DNA of 64,000 bases from Symbiodinium kawagutii (Eukaryota > Sar > Dinophyceae > Suessiales > Symbiodiniaceae), in the NCBI GenBank assembly GCA_009767595.1, contig VSDK01015799.1:136511-200510 (forward strand), written 5' to 3'. The first letter of the stretch is position 1, and every line of letters begins with the position of its first letter. The position numbers were made by a program, and so were the translations under genes. Positions 47,601-59,600 of this stretch are shown piece by piece. Below the pieces are notes generated by a model that was given only the letters and a program-made list of their open reading frames with translations, was not told the origin of the DNA and did no database searches.

Positions 47601-50600
47601 TCATATGACCACCAATGTTCAGTCGATGGGGCAGTCTGATCATACAGTTGACGAATGCTTTGCTTGTGTTGGTCTTGCAGTGGGTCGTCTTTGTTTCGCA
47701 ACATGTGGCCTTTATGTCCTGGATGCAATTCACATCTGTCCACATTCAACTTGGTCTCATGGAAATGCCTGAACGCTTCTTCAATCTTGGTCTCAATCCC
47801 AAAATGCTTCAATGCATTGCAAACAAGAAACAGTGCATGTGCTGTGCCTATGCAATTTCCTGTCAACAACCAGGAGGTGGGAAAGTCCGCATCCACCCAG
47901 TATTGTTCCATGATGCCGTGAATTGCTGCTACCTCGGCCGGGTGCCAGAACCTTGCTGACTGCTTGCTTTCATCCATGGCAACAAAGTGGCCAAAATAGC
48001 CATACTTCTCCAACGTTTGTTCCGACAAATTGTGTTGGTTTCCATATTGCGCCATGAAACAGGGAAGCAATTCATCATGTCGATAAATGCGATCCTGCAA
48101 CACCTCTGCCGGTGTTTTGTTGCCTGCTCCCTTCACAAACTTCGGATTGGAAGCGGTTTGTTTGACTTGCTCAGTCATTGATAGCCTGGCAAGTACCTCT
48201 TCCGCAAACTTCATGACCGTGGGTGTCATGTTCACTGTTGTAGCTGGCCAAGGATCCAAGGGCAGGGATTCACTAACCTGCACCCTCACCAAAATGGCTA
48301 GCCATCTGCACCGGCTGGTTGGACTATGTCGACTCAGATTCAAGACTCGCTGTCCCAAAAGCCGGTACCCCATAAACTGGATTGCACGCAAAATGAATGG
48401 CTTGTGTTCATGTGTGTTGAAGTTCGAAACTTGCTCTACTGCTATCACCTTTGGCCGCCATGGTCTGCACATCAAAATTGCTCGCAACAAGAGCAATCCA
48501 TCGCCTCGGTGTAAGCCACATGCTGTGAAGGCTCCACTCCATGCAGGGCAAGGCGCAGAGATTGTGGCCATGTCTGGTTGTAACTTTGCAATGGAGGCCA
48601 ACAGCCTATCATCCCACAAATCAGCATGCCATATGATCTGGTTTCCCTTGGTCTGAAAGTCAGTTGGTTGGATCATGGATTCCTGCGGCACCAGTACTGC
48701 TTTATGCGAGATCGCATATGTTCTACAAGCCTCAATGCTCTCATCGATAGCAAGGATATTTACCTTCTTAGCCATTCGTGGTTGCAGTGTTTTCCACGCC
48801 ATACTCCAACCCGCAAATCCACCTGAGCAAAGCTCAATGACTGTCAATGCTTCCTTCTCCTTTCCATCAGGAATTTTCGCCCATGTAGTTGATTCATGCA
48901 TCAACAAAACCGGTCCTTGTTCATCTTTGGTGTATCTGACGTTGAAGATCCAAATCCTTTCATGGTCCAGCGGGAGTCCTTCAAATCCCAAACCTCTAAT
49001 CCGGATCTTCGTGGTAGTCAACTGGTCAGCCGGCATGGTCAACACATCAGACATAAATGATGTCAGCTTCAACCCTTCCGGATCCCAAAGAGTAGCCTCA
49101 ATGGCCTGGATGTCATCATTCCATTGGCAAGCAATCATCAAATTGCAATCCTGGTCATCTTTCAAAGCTGCACTTGAGAAATCAAAGTCTCTCAGCAACT
49201 CCATGGCTTCGACATATTGGGGCTCTCGCCCCATTTTCAGGGCCCAGTTCGCACTTCGCAGGAAGTGTCAGGTTCGGCGCTCCGAAGCTTGGGCCTCAAA
49301 CCTGCTATAACCCCTCCCAAAAGACATCAATTCATCAATCAACCAACCATCCCAAATTGGGGACAACAAAAGGGTTGAAATCACCAACCAGCAGTTGTAG
49401 GAAAACACCTGCCCTCTCATCGCCCCATACGAAACAAAACAATTAAGAATCCAAACCACCCTCCGAGTGACAAATGGACGCACGCCAACACCTGACTCAT
49501 CTAGACCGAAAAACAACGATAAACAACAAACAGCCCATCGTTGAGCACTTAAAGTTTTAAACTATACTCTCAACATCTCTCAACAATTCTTCAACAATTC
49601 TTCGTGTCGTCGAGTAGAGTTGAAGGAGTGCGCCAGCACAGTTGCAGGCACTCCCGTCTGACCGTAGCTAAATGCCTCTGCGGGCACAGGGACGTTCACA
49701 AGTAGTAAGGGACATGTCCAGCAAGGACATGACCAAGTGCGCCACATGCCCGGCAGAGTGCGCTAGTGCCGTTGTTCATCACTGCGAATCGAGCTGGCGA
49801 AACAGCGCCAGTGAGAACGGCCTCGTGAGCGCCCTGAGCTGCTCCCTTAGCAAACTTGACACGTTGAGCATGCCCAATTCCGGAAGCGAGCTGAATCTTG
49901 TCGAGCAGAATGAGAAAAGCTTCAGCTTTCATGCCATCACATTGTTGTCGCTGTCGGTGGCTAAGAATATCAAGGCATATTGACACTCACTAACAACAAA
50001 CATCATTAACACATGATCAAGACATAAACCATCATAAAACATCCAAACACATGATCAAGACATAAACCATCATAAACCCTAGTTTCTTATTGGCTGAGTA
50101 TGCCTCAGTATCTCCGACCCCACTGAGCCGCCAAAACCCGGGCCACCGCCGTCGCGGTCGAGCGTCTGGGCGCCGTCTTGCTGTCGCGCACCCAGCGACT
50201 CAGCGGGCGGATGAACTCGTTGGGCTCGATGGCACCCGAGTTGTCCTCGGCGAGTCCCAAGGACGCCCCTATGGGCCGCCAGTGGCGCCGCGGCATGGGT
50301 TGATGCTGGGTGTGCGCCAGGAGTGATCCAGAAGCAGCTGTTTTTTGATGATGATTTTTTTCTGGGTCAATGGATGGCTGGTAGCCAATGATGGTAAAAA
50401 CGATGGTTGAATGTTGGTATTGTTTGAAAACATGTTGTGTTCTTCTGCTGGTAGCTAGCTGTTTGATTAATGGTGGGTGCAAGGCTGGTTTATACTTACT
50501 TGATGGTGAACTCATGGTTCAAACCATGAGTTGATATAAACCAGATTGTCATTGACTTCTGGTGACCAAGCTGGTTACGATGGGTCAATAAGCTGGCTGC

Positions 50601-53600
50601 TGATGGTGAGCAAACTGATTAATTAATCCTCCACAAGTATCGTGGCAAGTTGTTGATAAAGAAAATTTACCGGTTGATGATTGTTGGATGGTCATTAGCT
50701 GACAAATAACAACTTTTATATAGTGAGCAGGTCACTGTCACAAGTGGTTTGAGTTAATGATCGTGAATGATGGGGAAAGAACGGCTCACTATTGGCACTG
50801 GCTCAGAACCATGGATAATCACTGTTAACAATTTGGGTACCTCCACAATTTGGGTACCTCCACAATCGTCTGCAAATGCATGCAGGTAGAACGTGCCTGT
50901 CCAGAGTAAACGGTGGTACCTGCTAGACCCATACACAGTTTGAAACTGTAAGAGAAAAAACATTTGATCCTGGCTCCCCCTAGCTGCCAGAAATCAGTGT
51001 GATAGAAACAGGCGATTTTCATTGTCATGGGACCAATATCCCTTTCGCAGTACTCTTAGGGGAAGGCCGTAGAGACGAAGTCGTTTCTCATAGAACCAAT
51101 TGGTGGACCAAGTTGCGCGCTTGGAATCTACGCAGATGAGATGCATATGGGTCAAGTCGCCCACCGTCCCAAAGCCATGGGTAGCAGTGAACCCATCCCA
51201 ACCGTTGCACCAAACTGGTCATGGGATGTGAACAGCTAGGACTACAGGGACCCACAACCCTAGTGAGAATGAAGGGAAACTAGGCGCAATCAAGTCTTGC
51301 CCAATCTTTGTCAGCCACTTAGCGTTGCTCAATGAATTGCCTAGACCCGAACAAAAATTTAATGAGGTGGTGATTAATCACCTATGATTGTGCGTTTTCT
51401 TGGTCAACCCATTTGATTCTCAGGCATGAGAATGTGTCATATGCTTCATGACATCAACCGGTGAAGCATGACCTGCTACAGTATCGATGAGGTGTTGCAC
51501 AAGCCCTTTGTTGTAGTCGGACAGATTGGTCAACCATGGCTAAGCATGAGTCAGTCATGGTGCATGTTGTGATTGATCAACCTTGAAACAAACATGCTTG
51601 ATCAATCATGATTGAATTGCTTCTGATTGTCCATGATAGCAGAATTAGTGGCTTATAAACGCAACCTTGATGTTTCTGCTTATTGATATGAACCATCATT
51701 GGCCGCTACCACGGGTATTTACCGTTATCAATCATAATTCAAAACAAATCATTGTAAACGATGCTCTATCATTACTCTCAGCTATCAACTGTTACTTAAT
51801 TTTCAACTGTTATATAATCACCTGTTGTTGATTGACTATCACTAGTAACCCATAATATCAATCAGCACTGGTTACTCAATCAATTCGATAAATCATGTCA
51901 TGATGAAACTAATTGTTTCAACAAGTGATTATTGGTTACTATGAATCTGATTTATGAACACTGACTTCAGTTAGATAAATGAATTCATAACATGAATTCT
52001 TGCAATTCATCAATCCTACTCATAGATGTATCATAATGCCACGAGTCAAGTTCCACCGCTGAATTCCACCTCGAAGGGGTCCCTCCGACGTCACTTCCGC
52101 CGAAAGTCTGTGTCAATCATCTCGAAGAGCTGGACCAAGTCCATCTGGCAGCGAAGAAGCACACGACGGGTGAAGGATCATTGAAGAAATGGTGGTTTTC
52201 AAGGGGACAAATTTTGAAGGGAAAAAAAAATATGATGGTTAATAGTGGTGGTTAATAGTGATTAAGGACAAATGTTTATAATAGTTATTTAAAAGTAATG
52301 GACTAACAAAATGGTGCTTAATATGATTAATATAGGGGGTGGTAATGGTGAATAATGATTGATATAATAAGTAAGGGATTATTTAGGGTTAATACGATGG
52401 TTAGCAATCACCAAAAATAAAAACAAGTACTTTGGTGGTTTCCGGGTTAAACTGGATGATTTGGGGGTACCCCTATTTTGAGAAACCACCCAATCAAAGC
52501 CAAAGAACAGGTAACGGTGGTCAGTTGATGGTGAAGTGTTAGTTAATGGTTCATCATGGTTGTAACTAGTGAATATGATTGATGGTTGATGAAACGCAGA
52601 AATTGCTTACTGAAAAGCAACTTTGTCCGCCAGGACGGTGAACCAGCAGAACCATTGGCTTACCAGTCTACTTGGATGCCACTGGTGACACTGAGCTCAC
52701 CTTGTCATAAACCCTTCGCAAACCAGCCCATCAACCAGTCTGAATCAATATCACCATTGGCTGATCAACCAACGTTAACTATCCATCATTAACCATAAGA
52801 AATAGTCATAATTCATAACCACTAGAACATTCCAAATATTGTATTGACCACAACCTAACATAATTATCAATTGCTATTCAAATACCGTTCGTACCCACCA
52901 AAACGATGGATGGTACATCCATATCCATGAACCACCATTGGTTTACGTAAGTGGCGATGTTCTATCAAACAATGGGGGTGGTATCAAAATGCTTGATGAT
53001 AAATCATTGGCTATATTTCCCTACTTTTGCTGGTAATTGCTGATTATTCAAGATCATTACCCATCACTTTAGCCATTGAACAGCCCAAAAAAACATCAAA
53101 CAAAAAACTCACTGACATTTGATGAACGGCCACTCCTGGTAGCTTCTCTCCCTTTAAGCCGGGCAGCCGGGCAAGCCCGTGGCCACCTCCCCAGGAGCCC
53201 AACGGGATAGCGCCTCATCGATGTCCATCACCTTCAAACGGCTCTGAAACTCCGTATCAGAACGGGCGCCCTGGCGGAGGGCCCGTTGACCGAGCCAAGG
53301 AGTTGGCGGGTTGGGATCCCAGGGGCGGATATGGTTGGCAAATGGTTCCTGAGCTCAGCATCGTTAGCATCGGCAATGCATTTTGGCGCCACTGGAGTAT
53401 TGACGCCAATCTCGATTGGTGGAGCTTGAGCAAAGCTCAGGTCCTTCCAAACATGGGACATGTCAGCCCTGGCACTGCCTTCCTCTTGAGAGGTGAAAGA
53501 ACCAGAGACATTGGTCTGGTCGTCAGCTACACTGCAATCCAGAAGTGGAAGCCAGTGGCATTCAACGCCGGCCATGCTCTTGTTCAGCTTTCCACAAGGC

Positions 53601-56600
53601 TTGGTGAGCTACGTTGTCCTCTGACTGCTCTTTGAGCGATCGGAGCCAAAAATGAATGTGTGATTTTCCAATAGTTGATTTAATGGCTAATAGTGGGTTC
53701 ATGGCTACTTGATGGTCTCTCGAAAGTTGGGATCAATGTTTGGTTAGTGGTTGGACAATGGTAAATGGTTATGTGAGTTATGTGATACATCATATACTTC
53801 ACGATTCATAATAAAAATATGTAAAAATCATAGGTTTTCGGATGTTTTTGGAAGGCAAATGGTGGTTGGCACCCCAAAACAGCCAACAACTATGATGTAT
53901 CACATAACCAAGATGAAGTGGTGAGTTGCCAACATTGAAGCGGTCCCCATCTTATGTTGGAGTGGTGAGCCAGTCTCCGCTGAGTTGCCATCCTCCATTT
54001 CGGTGGGTCCCAACTGTTGGGGCCTCACATAGCTTGCTGTGAAGCTTGGTGGCGCCAGGCTCTTGTTGCCAGATCCCCAACGATCCCCAGCAACCAACAG
54101 ATCATCAGTTCTCAACGGCCAGCAATTGCTGAAGAGTGGGGACATGCTTGGTCGGGTGAAGTTGTTTTCATTGGTCAACGGATGGGGTTGATGACACAAT
54201 CGGAAGGTTTTGAAGGTCAATCATTCCTTCTTTTAGCTCAACCATGCTAATTGATTGTGTTTTATCGGGAGACCCCCTAACAGTATTAGGGAGAATGGAT
54301 TATTTAACTGTAGACTCTCAATCTATGGTGATAGAGGATCACTGCCATACTTTCGAGTGTAGGATGTCAAGGGTCAGTGCATCGACAGCCAGTGCGGCAA
54401 CATTGCTGTTCTCGGGGACCCATCGCCGCGGCCATCTCCGATTCACGGATATTCACAATTGAAACATGGATTCTGAGAGCTGGCAGTTATTGCCGGAAGC
54501 AAGGACTATATGAAGATATATGAAGTCAAGTCATTCTCCCCCGTTTTAGATTTGCATATGATGAATGCCTGTGGGTAAGTGACCTACCAAGACTCCTGCT
54601 GCTAGTCCTGGACAAATCACACTTACCAAGACTCGATCCACCAAACTCCGCAATAAGGACTGTCCTTGGCAATGATTTACTGTGACAGGGACACCCGGTT
54701 GGCAGTTTCTTCACCACCGACTGTCCGGGTGGATACCCTGTGCCACATCACCTAGAGTGGTAACATTAACCATCACAGTAGCCATTAACCATTGGAAACC
54801 ATCACAGTAGCCATTGACCATTACAAACCATCACAATAGCCATTGACCATTTTAGAGCATGAATAAGCATGGAACCGTAGTGGTCATTTGAAAATCGTGA
54901 ACCACTAGTGGCTGGTAGGGGTTCTTCATTGATCACTAGTCACATAATGGCCAATACATAATCACTATTACACACAAAGGCTTTACCACTGCTAATCCAT
55001 CATCATTGTACAGTAGCCATTTTTCTTCAACAACTGACCATCCCGAAGCATTATCATTATTGAGTAGCCATGGATCAATGATCATGACAATCATCAACCA
55101 TTACTAATCATTACGGCAATCAGTACTAATCAACCATCATTACAAATCCTTGATGATTGCTCATTACAAATCCTTGATCATTGCTCATTTCAAACTAATA
55201 CTAACTATTACTAAGTACTATAGTAACCCCGTACTTACTAATCATTACTAATCATTATTAACTACTACTAACTATTAATCATTGACTATTGCTCATCATT
55301 ACTAATCATTACTAACTACTACTAACGATCATCCATCCTTTACTCCATGAAGACTCCCCATCCAGCCGTCGCGAAATCGCCTCAACCAGTTGGTCCAAGG
55401 TCAGCTGCCCCGTGTTATCCACATCGATGCGATGGAACACGGCCTCCAAGAACCTAGCGTAGCGTAGCGTAGGGTAGCGTGGCAAGTCTGCAGCAGCCAA
55501 TGTCCACCATTAGTTGACCAAACTAATCAGCTGATATTGGTCAGTAGAATGGTCAAGAGTCAATATTGCCAATAATTGACTAATGAGTTGATATATTGCT
55601 CATATTAGGAAATATCACCTCTATGTTTAATATGGTCGATAATTAACCATGGGAATATGTTATGGTGAATGGATCATAAATAGATGGTCATGGTGATGGT
55701 CATGGCTAGTTAGTCTATGAACAATCTAGTTATATAAGTATAACTTATAACTCTAGTAAAAATTATTGTTGCTCATATAGAACTAATATAAACATGTTTG
55801 TACTTCACCAGTGTTTTATCAATCACTAAACATAGCCATTATGTCTTATTATGTCATTTACAGTTATGATTATACCAAATCATATGCTAAGCATTATTCT
55901 GATAGTTGTGATTATACCAAACTGTATGGAAAATCCAATGTCCACCATGTTTCAATATTGATTGGGTAAAAGTCTCTTACGACCATCAGCAATCTGATGT
56001 CAACCCTGAAGCAAACAACAACCATTTGCGTAGTCATATTAATATTTTGGTCATGCTTTACCCAAAAAAAATCAGCCAGTACAACATTGATGTTCCAGCT
56101 CACGAAATTATTACCCATGAATAATCGCAAGTCCTTTGAGAATGCTCTCCCTCCTAGCCCTGATTTAGGTGAGGGCGATTGGATGCGATTGGCGGTCTTT
56201 TCAACCACACTGGGTGGGAAATCATTTGAACAGGGGGAAGTCACGGGCAAGTTGCCAGACTGGAAATCTCCTGAGTTTGAAGGCTTGCCATTGTAATAAA
56301 GTCTCAATCGCAACCAAATAGCTGGACATACCAGAGTTTCTGGCACCGACCAACATATCGGGGAACCATCTTTCAAAACTGCAGGACCATAGTCACTTTG
56401 GTTGGGGATCTGCAATGCAAAAGTGAAGCAGGTGGTTGGCTGATCACTAAATCTGAACACCTTAGATGTTACCTCAAAATCTCATCACAGGCAGCAGACC
56501 GCGAACGTAGTGGAAACCGTGCGCGCAATGGAATGCTAGTTGGTTGCCTTAAAGGCGCAATATGGTTTTCACTTGTAATTCATACATCAACATTTGCCCA

Positions 56601-59600
56601 GAGCTGTAAAATCAACCGATCAACTCACAGAAATCCATGGAACCCGTGGCATGTGTATTCTTGTTCGTCGAATTTTGCAACAGCCTTCTGAAAAAATCTG
56701 GTTGATATTGCAAGAAACAAACTAAAATCGGCAACACAATCAGTTGAACTCAGCGACTTACAGCCATAAAACATCATAAAACACATGTCCGAAACCTGCC
56801 CTCTTTAAAAAACAGGAAGCCAGGGTGAACACCATTGAATGAACAGTGACCCATCAACAAAATGATTAGTCACTATTGGATGGTCCCGTCGGCAACTGTC
56901 CCCCCCCCACACCAGCTCCGCTCCCAAAACTCGGGCGCCTCTTGTCAGCTTCCATATCTTGCTCCATCTCTTCGGCCAAATTCAGAATGTCTCGATCCCT
57001 GGCGTCTGCGAAGGTGTCCACAACCTCAGTGTCTTTCGAAGCCGCAGCGTCGCTCGCGCCAACGGCCAGCAGCGCAGCCGCAGCTGCACTCAGGGTTGGG
57101 GTCCTGGGAGCACGAAGCCCCCCCCCCCCCCCACCGCCCCAATCCCGGTGGGGGTTAATCCATAAGCATGAACGTATTCGCTTCGCCCACACTGTTGGAT
57201 GATAGGATAGTTTAAACCTAGTTAGAAACCGGCTCTTTCCATTTCGCAGAAAGCAGTCCAAGATCGGGCCCAATACTGAGTCTTTTGAGGAGCCGTACGA
57301 AGGCGAGTGCAATTTTCAAGCTCATCCCAAACAGCACAAGCTTGGAGCAAGTCAGGGACGGTTCTGGCGAGGATGCTTCGGTCGTCCACATATAAAAAGC
57401 TAGTGCTGTTAGGGACGGTTTGATTGACCTTTGAGAGAGGCGCCAAGAGCGCCAAAGCCAACGCAACTGGGGCCCAAGGGTCGCCCTGGGGGAGGCCGCG
57501 AGGGTTATGGATTGGATCGGCAGCAACAATGCCTCCAAAGGAAATCCATCTAGAATGGTGAGACCATTGAAATTCAAGCAGACGGAGAACGTTTTCATGA
57601 AGGCCAACGTGTTGGAAGATAGCAAGAGGCAGCGTGGTTGGTGCTAGCCTTGGGAATGGTGTCTTCAGAAAGGCGCCCCCAAGGCCACAAGGGGGCCTCC
57701 TGTGAAGGCTTGAGACCTGGAGCTACGACATCCGCCAGCAACCAGCGCTTCTCAACCATAAAAGAAGCTGCCGTCATCACGCTGCTGGGAGCTTCCCCTC
57801 TAAGAAATTCAGTGCTTCCGAAGCTCCAGGCTTCAGATTGCCATCTTGAGAAATTGATCATCATAATAATGAATGAGATTGTATCACCTTATCATCTAAA
57901 TAAATGTATAATCATACGGAATAAATTGCATACTCAAGGTGACCATGGTGGTCATGATCTATATAATTATGCTGCCATTCTGCCAGTAAATTGTGACCGT
58001 CATTATGATTGTCATCAATGTCACAGGACCGACATGTTCTCCGTCTTTTTCTGCAAAGGAGAAATCAAAACAAGAACTTTCCAAGAAGTCAACTAAAACA
58101 TCCTGCAGCCTGCATCATATTTTGGACTTGTCAGTGCTTGTTCCGAACCACCATCAATACTGTGATCAGTTATAATGAACTATGATTAATAATTATCAAC
58201 CCTTTTTACCTCGTTAGTGATGGTTGTCTACGATTAGTGACCATGATCAAATTTTCTTACGAACCATCACTGCCCATTTCAAAAATGAATGAACTCTCAT
58301 TACATGAATTCGGTTCCGAAGTCGTTCCAAGGGCTCCCATCATGACCTCGGGTCTTTGATGTGACAAATCTATATATAGAGGTCGTCAATAGTGATTCTA
58401 CAATGGCCTACAATGGTTGATACTGGTCAAATGCTGGTTGATCATGGTTCACACTTGGTTTAAATTAAACCAAGGTATCAACTTCAACCTTGAGGCCTGA
58501 CCAACAAAGAAACCCTAAAGTATTTTCTGAAGGGGCTGTGAAGGACAGTGACCATTGATCAATGTTAGTTTCAACATCGCAGTCACCCCATGTAGTGATT
58601 GAACCCATGGTTGATTATTGGCTGTAACCATTTGTTGCCACTACTAACGGAGAAAAACAAATAATCATTGATCACCAACACACAGTAGCGAATTGAACAA
58701 ACCACACCCGTGCCGTTGTTCAATTGCAACCATCTTCCTTCAGCTATCATCTAATGTATAACAAAGAGGTGTTGCTCCATCCCCATTTCAAATAGATGGC
58801 TGATCAAATCGATAATTGCTCATCATCATGTTCATCCGCTGTCGGTGATCATTAGCAACCCAAACTAGTCATTGATATTACTCATTGTCAATCTGCAAGT
58901 TCCGCTTTTGGTGATTGTTGGTTCTATTGATTAATCAACCATAACCGATGACTGCTCTCAACCATCACCATCGTCATTATTGTTTGCCATCACTGTTGGA
59001 GTTTGTTATCGACCATTGGACCATTACTCACAATGAACCACTGTCATTGCCCGTATAAATCATCATTGACCATGAGTAACTAACCATGAGTAATCTTCAA
59101 CCATTAGTTGATGATCAACCACTGTCATTACCCGTTGGTAACCACCATTTGGTATTGAGCATTGACCATCAGAAACATGTTTCATCATCAACTAACCATC
59201 AAAGTACTGGTGCCAACTGGCGCTTCTCCACTGGATCCAAGTTTCTTCTCGCTGAAGTACACTGAACCCCGGTTTTCTTCACCGTCACCGAGAAGCTACA
59301 GCCACGATGAGGTTTAAAACCCCGAAGACCAAGGTCAAAAGGCTTCCAACGAAAATCACCGCCGTGGCGGGATAAGCCCTCAGCACAGATAGGTTCGTTG
59401 ATGGCAATTGATGCGGGTTGATGTTTATAATTGATTATGCTTGATGGGCGCTAATTAAATATCAATCATGAATACTTACTGATTCTGAATGATCAATCAT
59501 TAGGGGAGTGGTGAATGGTTGAGGGTGATCAGTAGTGAAATCATTACTCGTGGTCAATGATGACATATGACTCATATGACTTGTGAGGAGCAGCAGGCAC

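Larger units (their letters stand above)
38918..49303 (-). mobile_element. Full-length non-LTR retrotransposon with DNA methyltransferase domain
   Basis: A 10,386-bp element bounded by a perfect 14-bp direct repeat. It has a 69-nt 5' leader, ORF1 (49234-44726), an overlapping ORF2 (44760-40072), an ORF2 continuation in another frame (to 39017) and a 99-nt 3' region without a poly-A tract. Enzymatic content is APE-type endonuclease, reverse transcriptase, CCHC finger and RNase H in ORF2, the order known for APE-type LINEs with a terminal RNase H. ORF1 adds a cytosine-5 DNA methyltransferase and a ubiquitin-like fold. It lies in sense orientation inside the intron (50166-38684) of the channel gene; without it and one duplication the intron would be about 1.08 kb, like its neighbours. 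Only one frame break is seen in more than 9.9 kb of coding sequence, so the insertion is young. Confidence 0.9.

Noticed and set aside
49268-49516. An 82-residue frame in the same frame as ORF1, separated by TGA
   Set aside because: It lies mostly outside the 14-bp target duplication, so it is host intron rather than part of ORF1.
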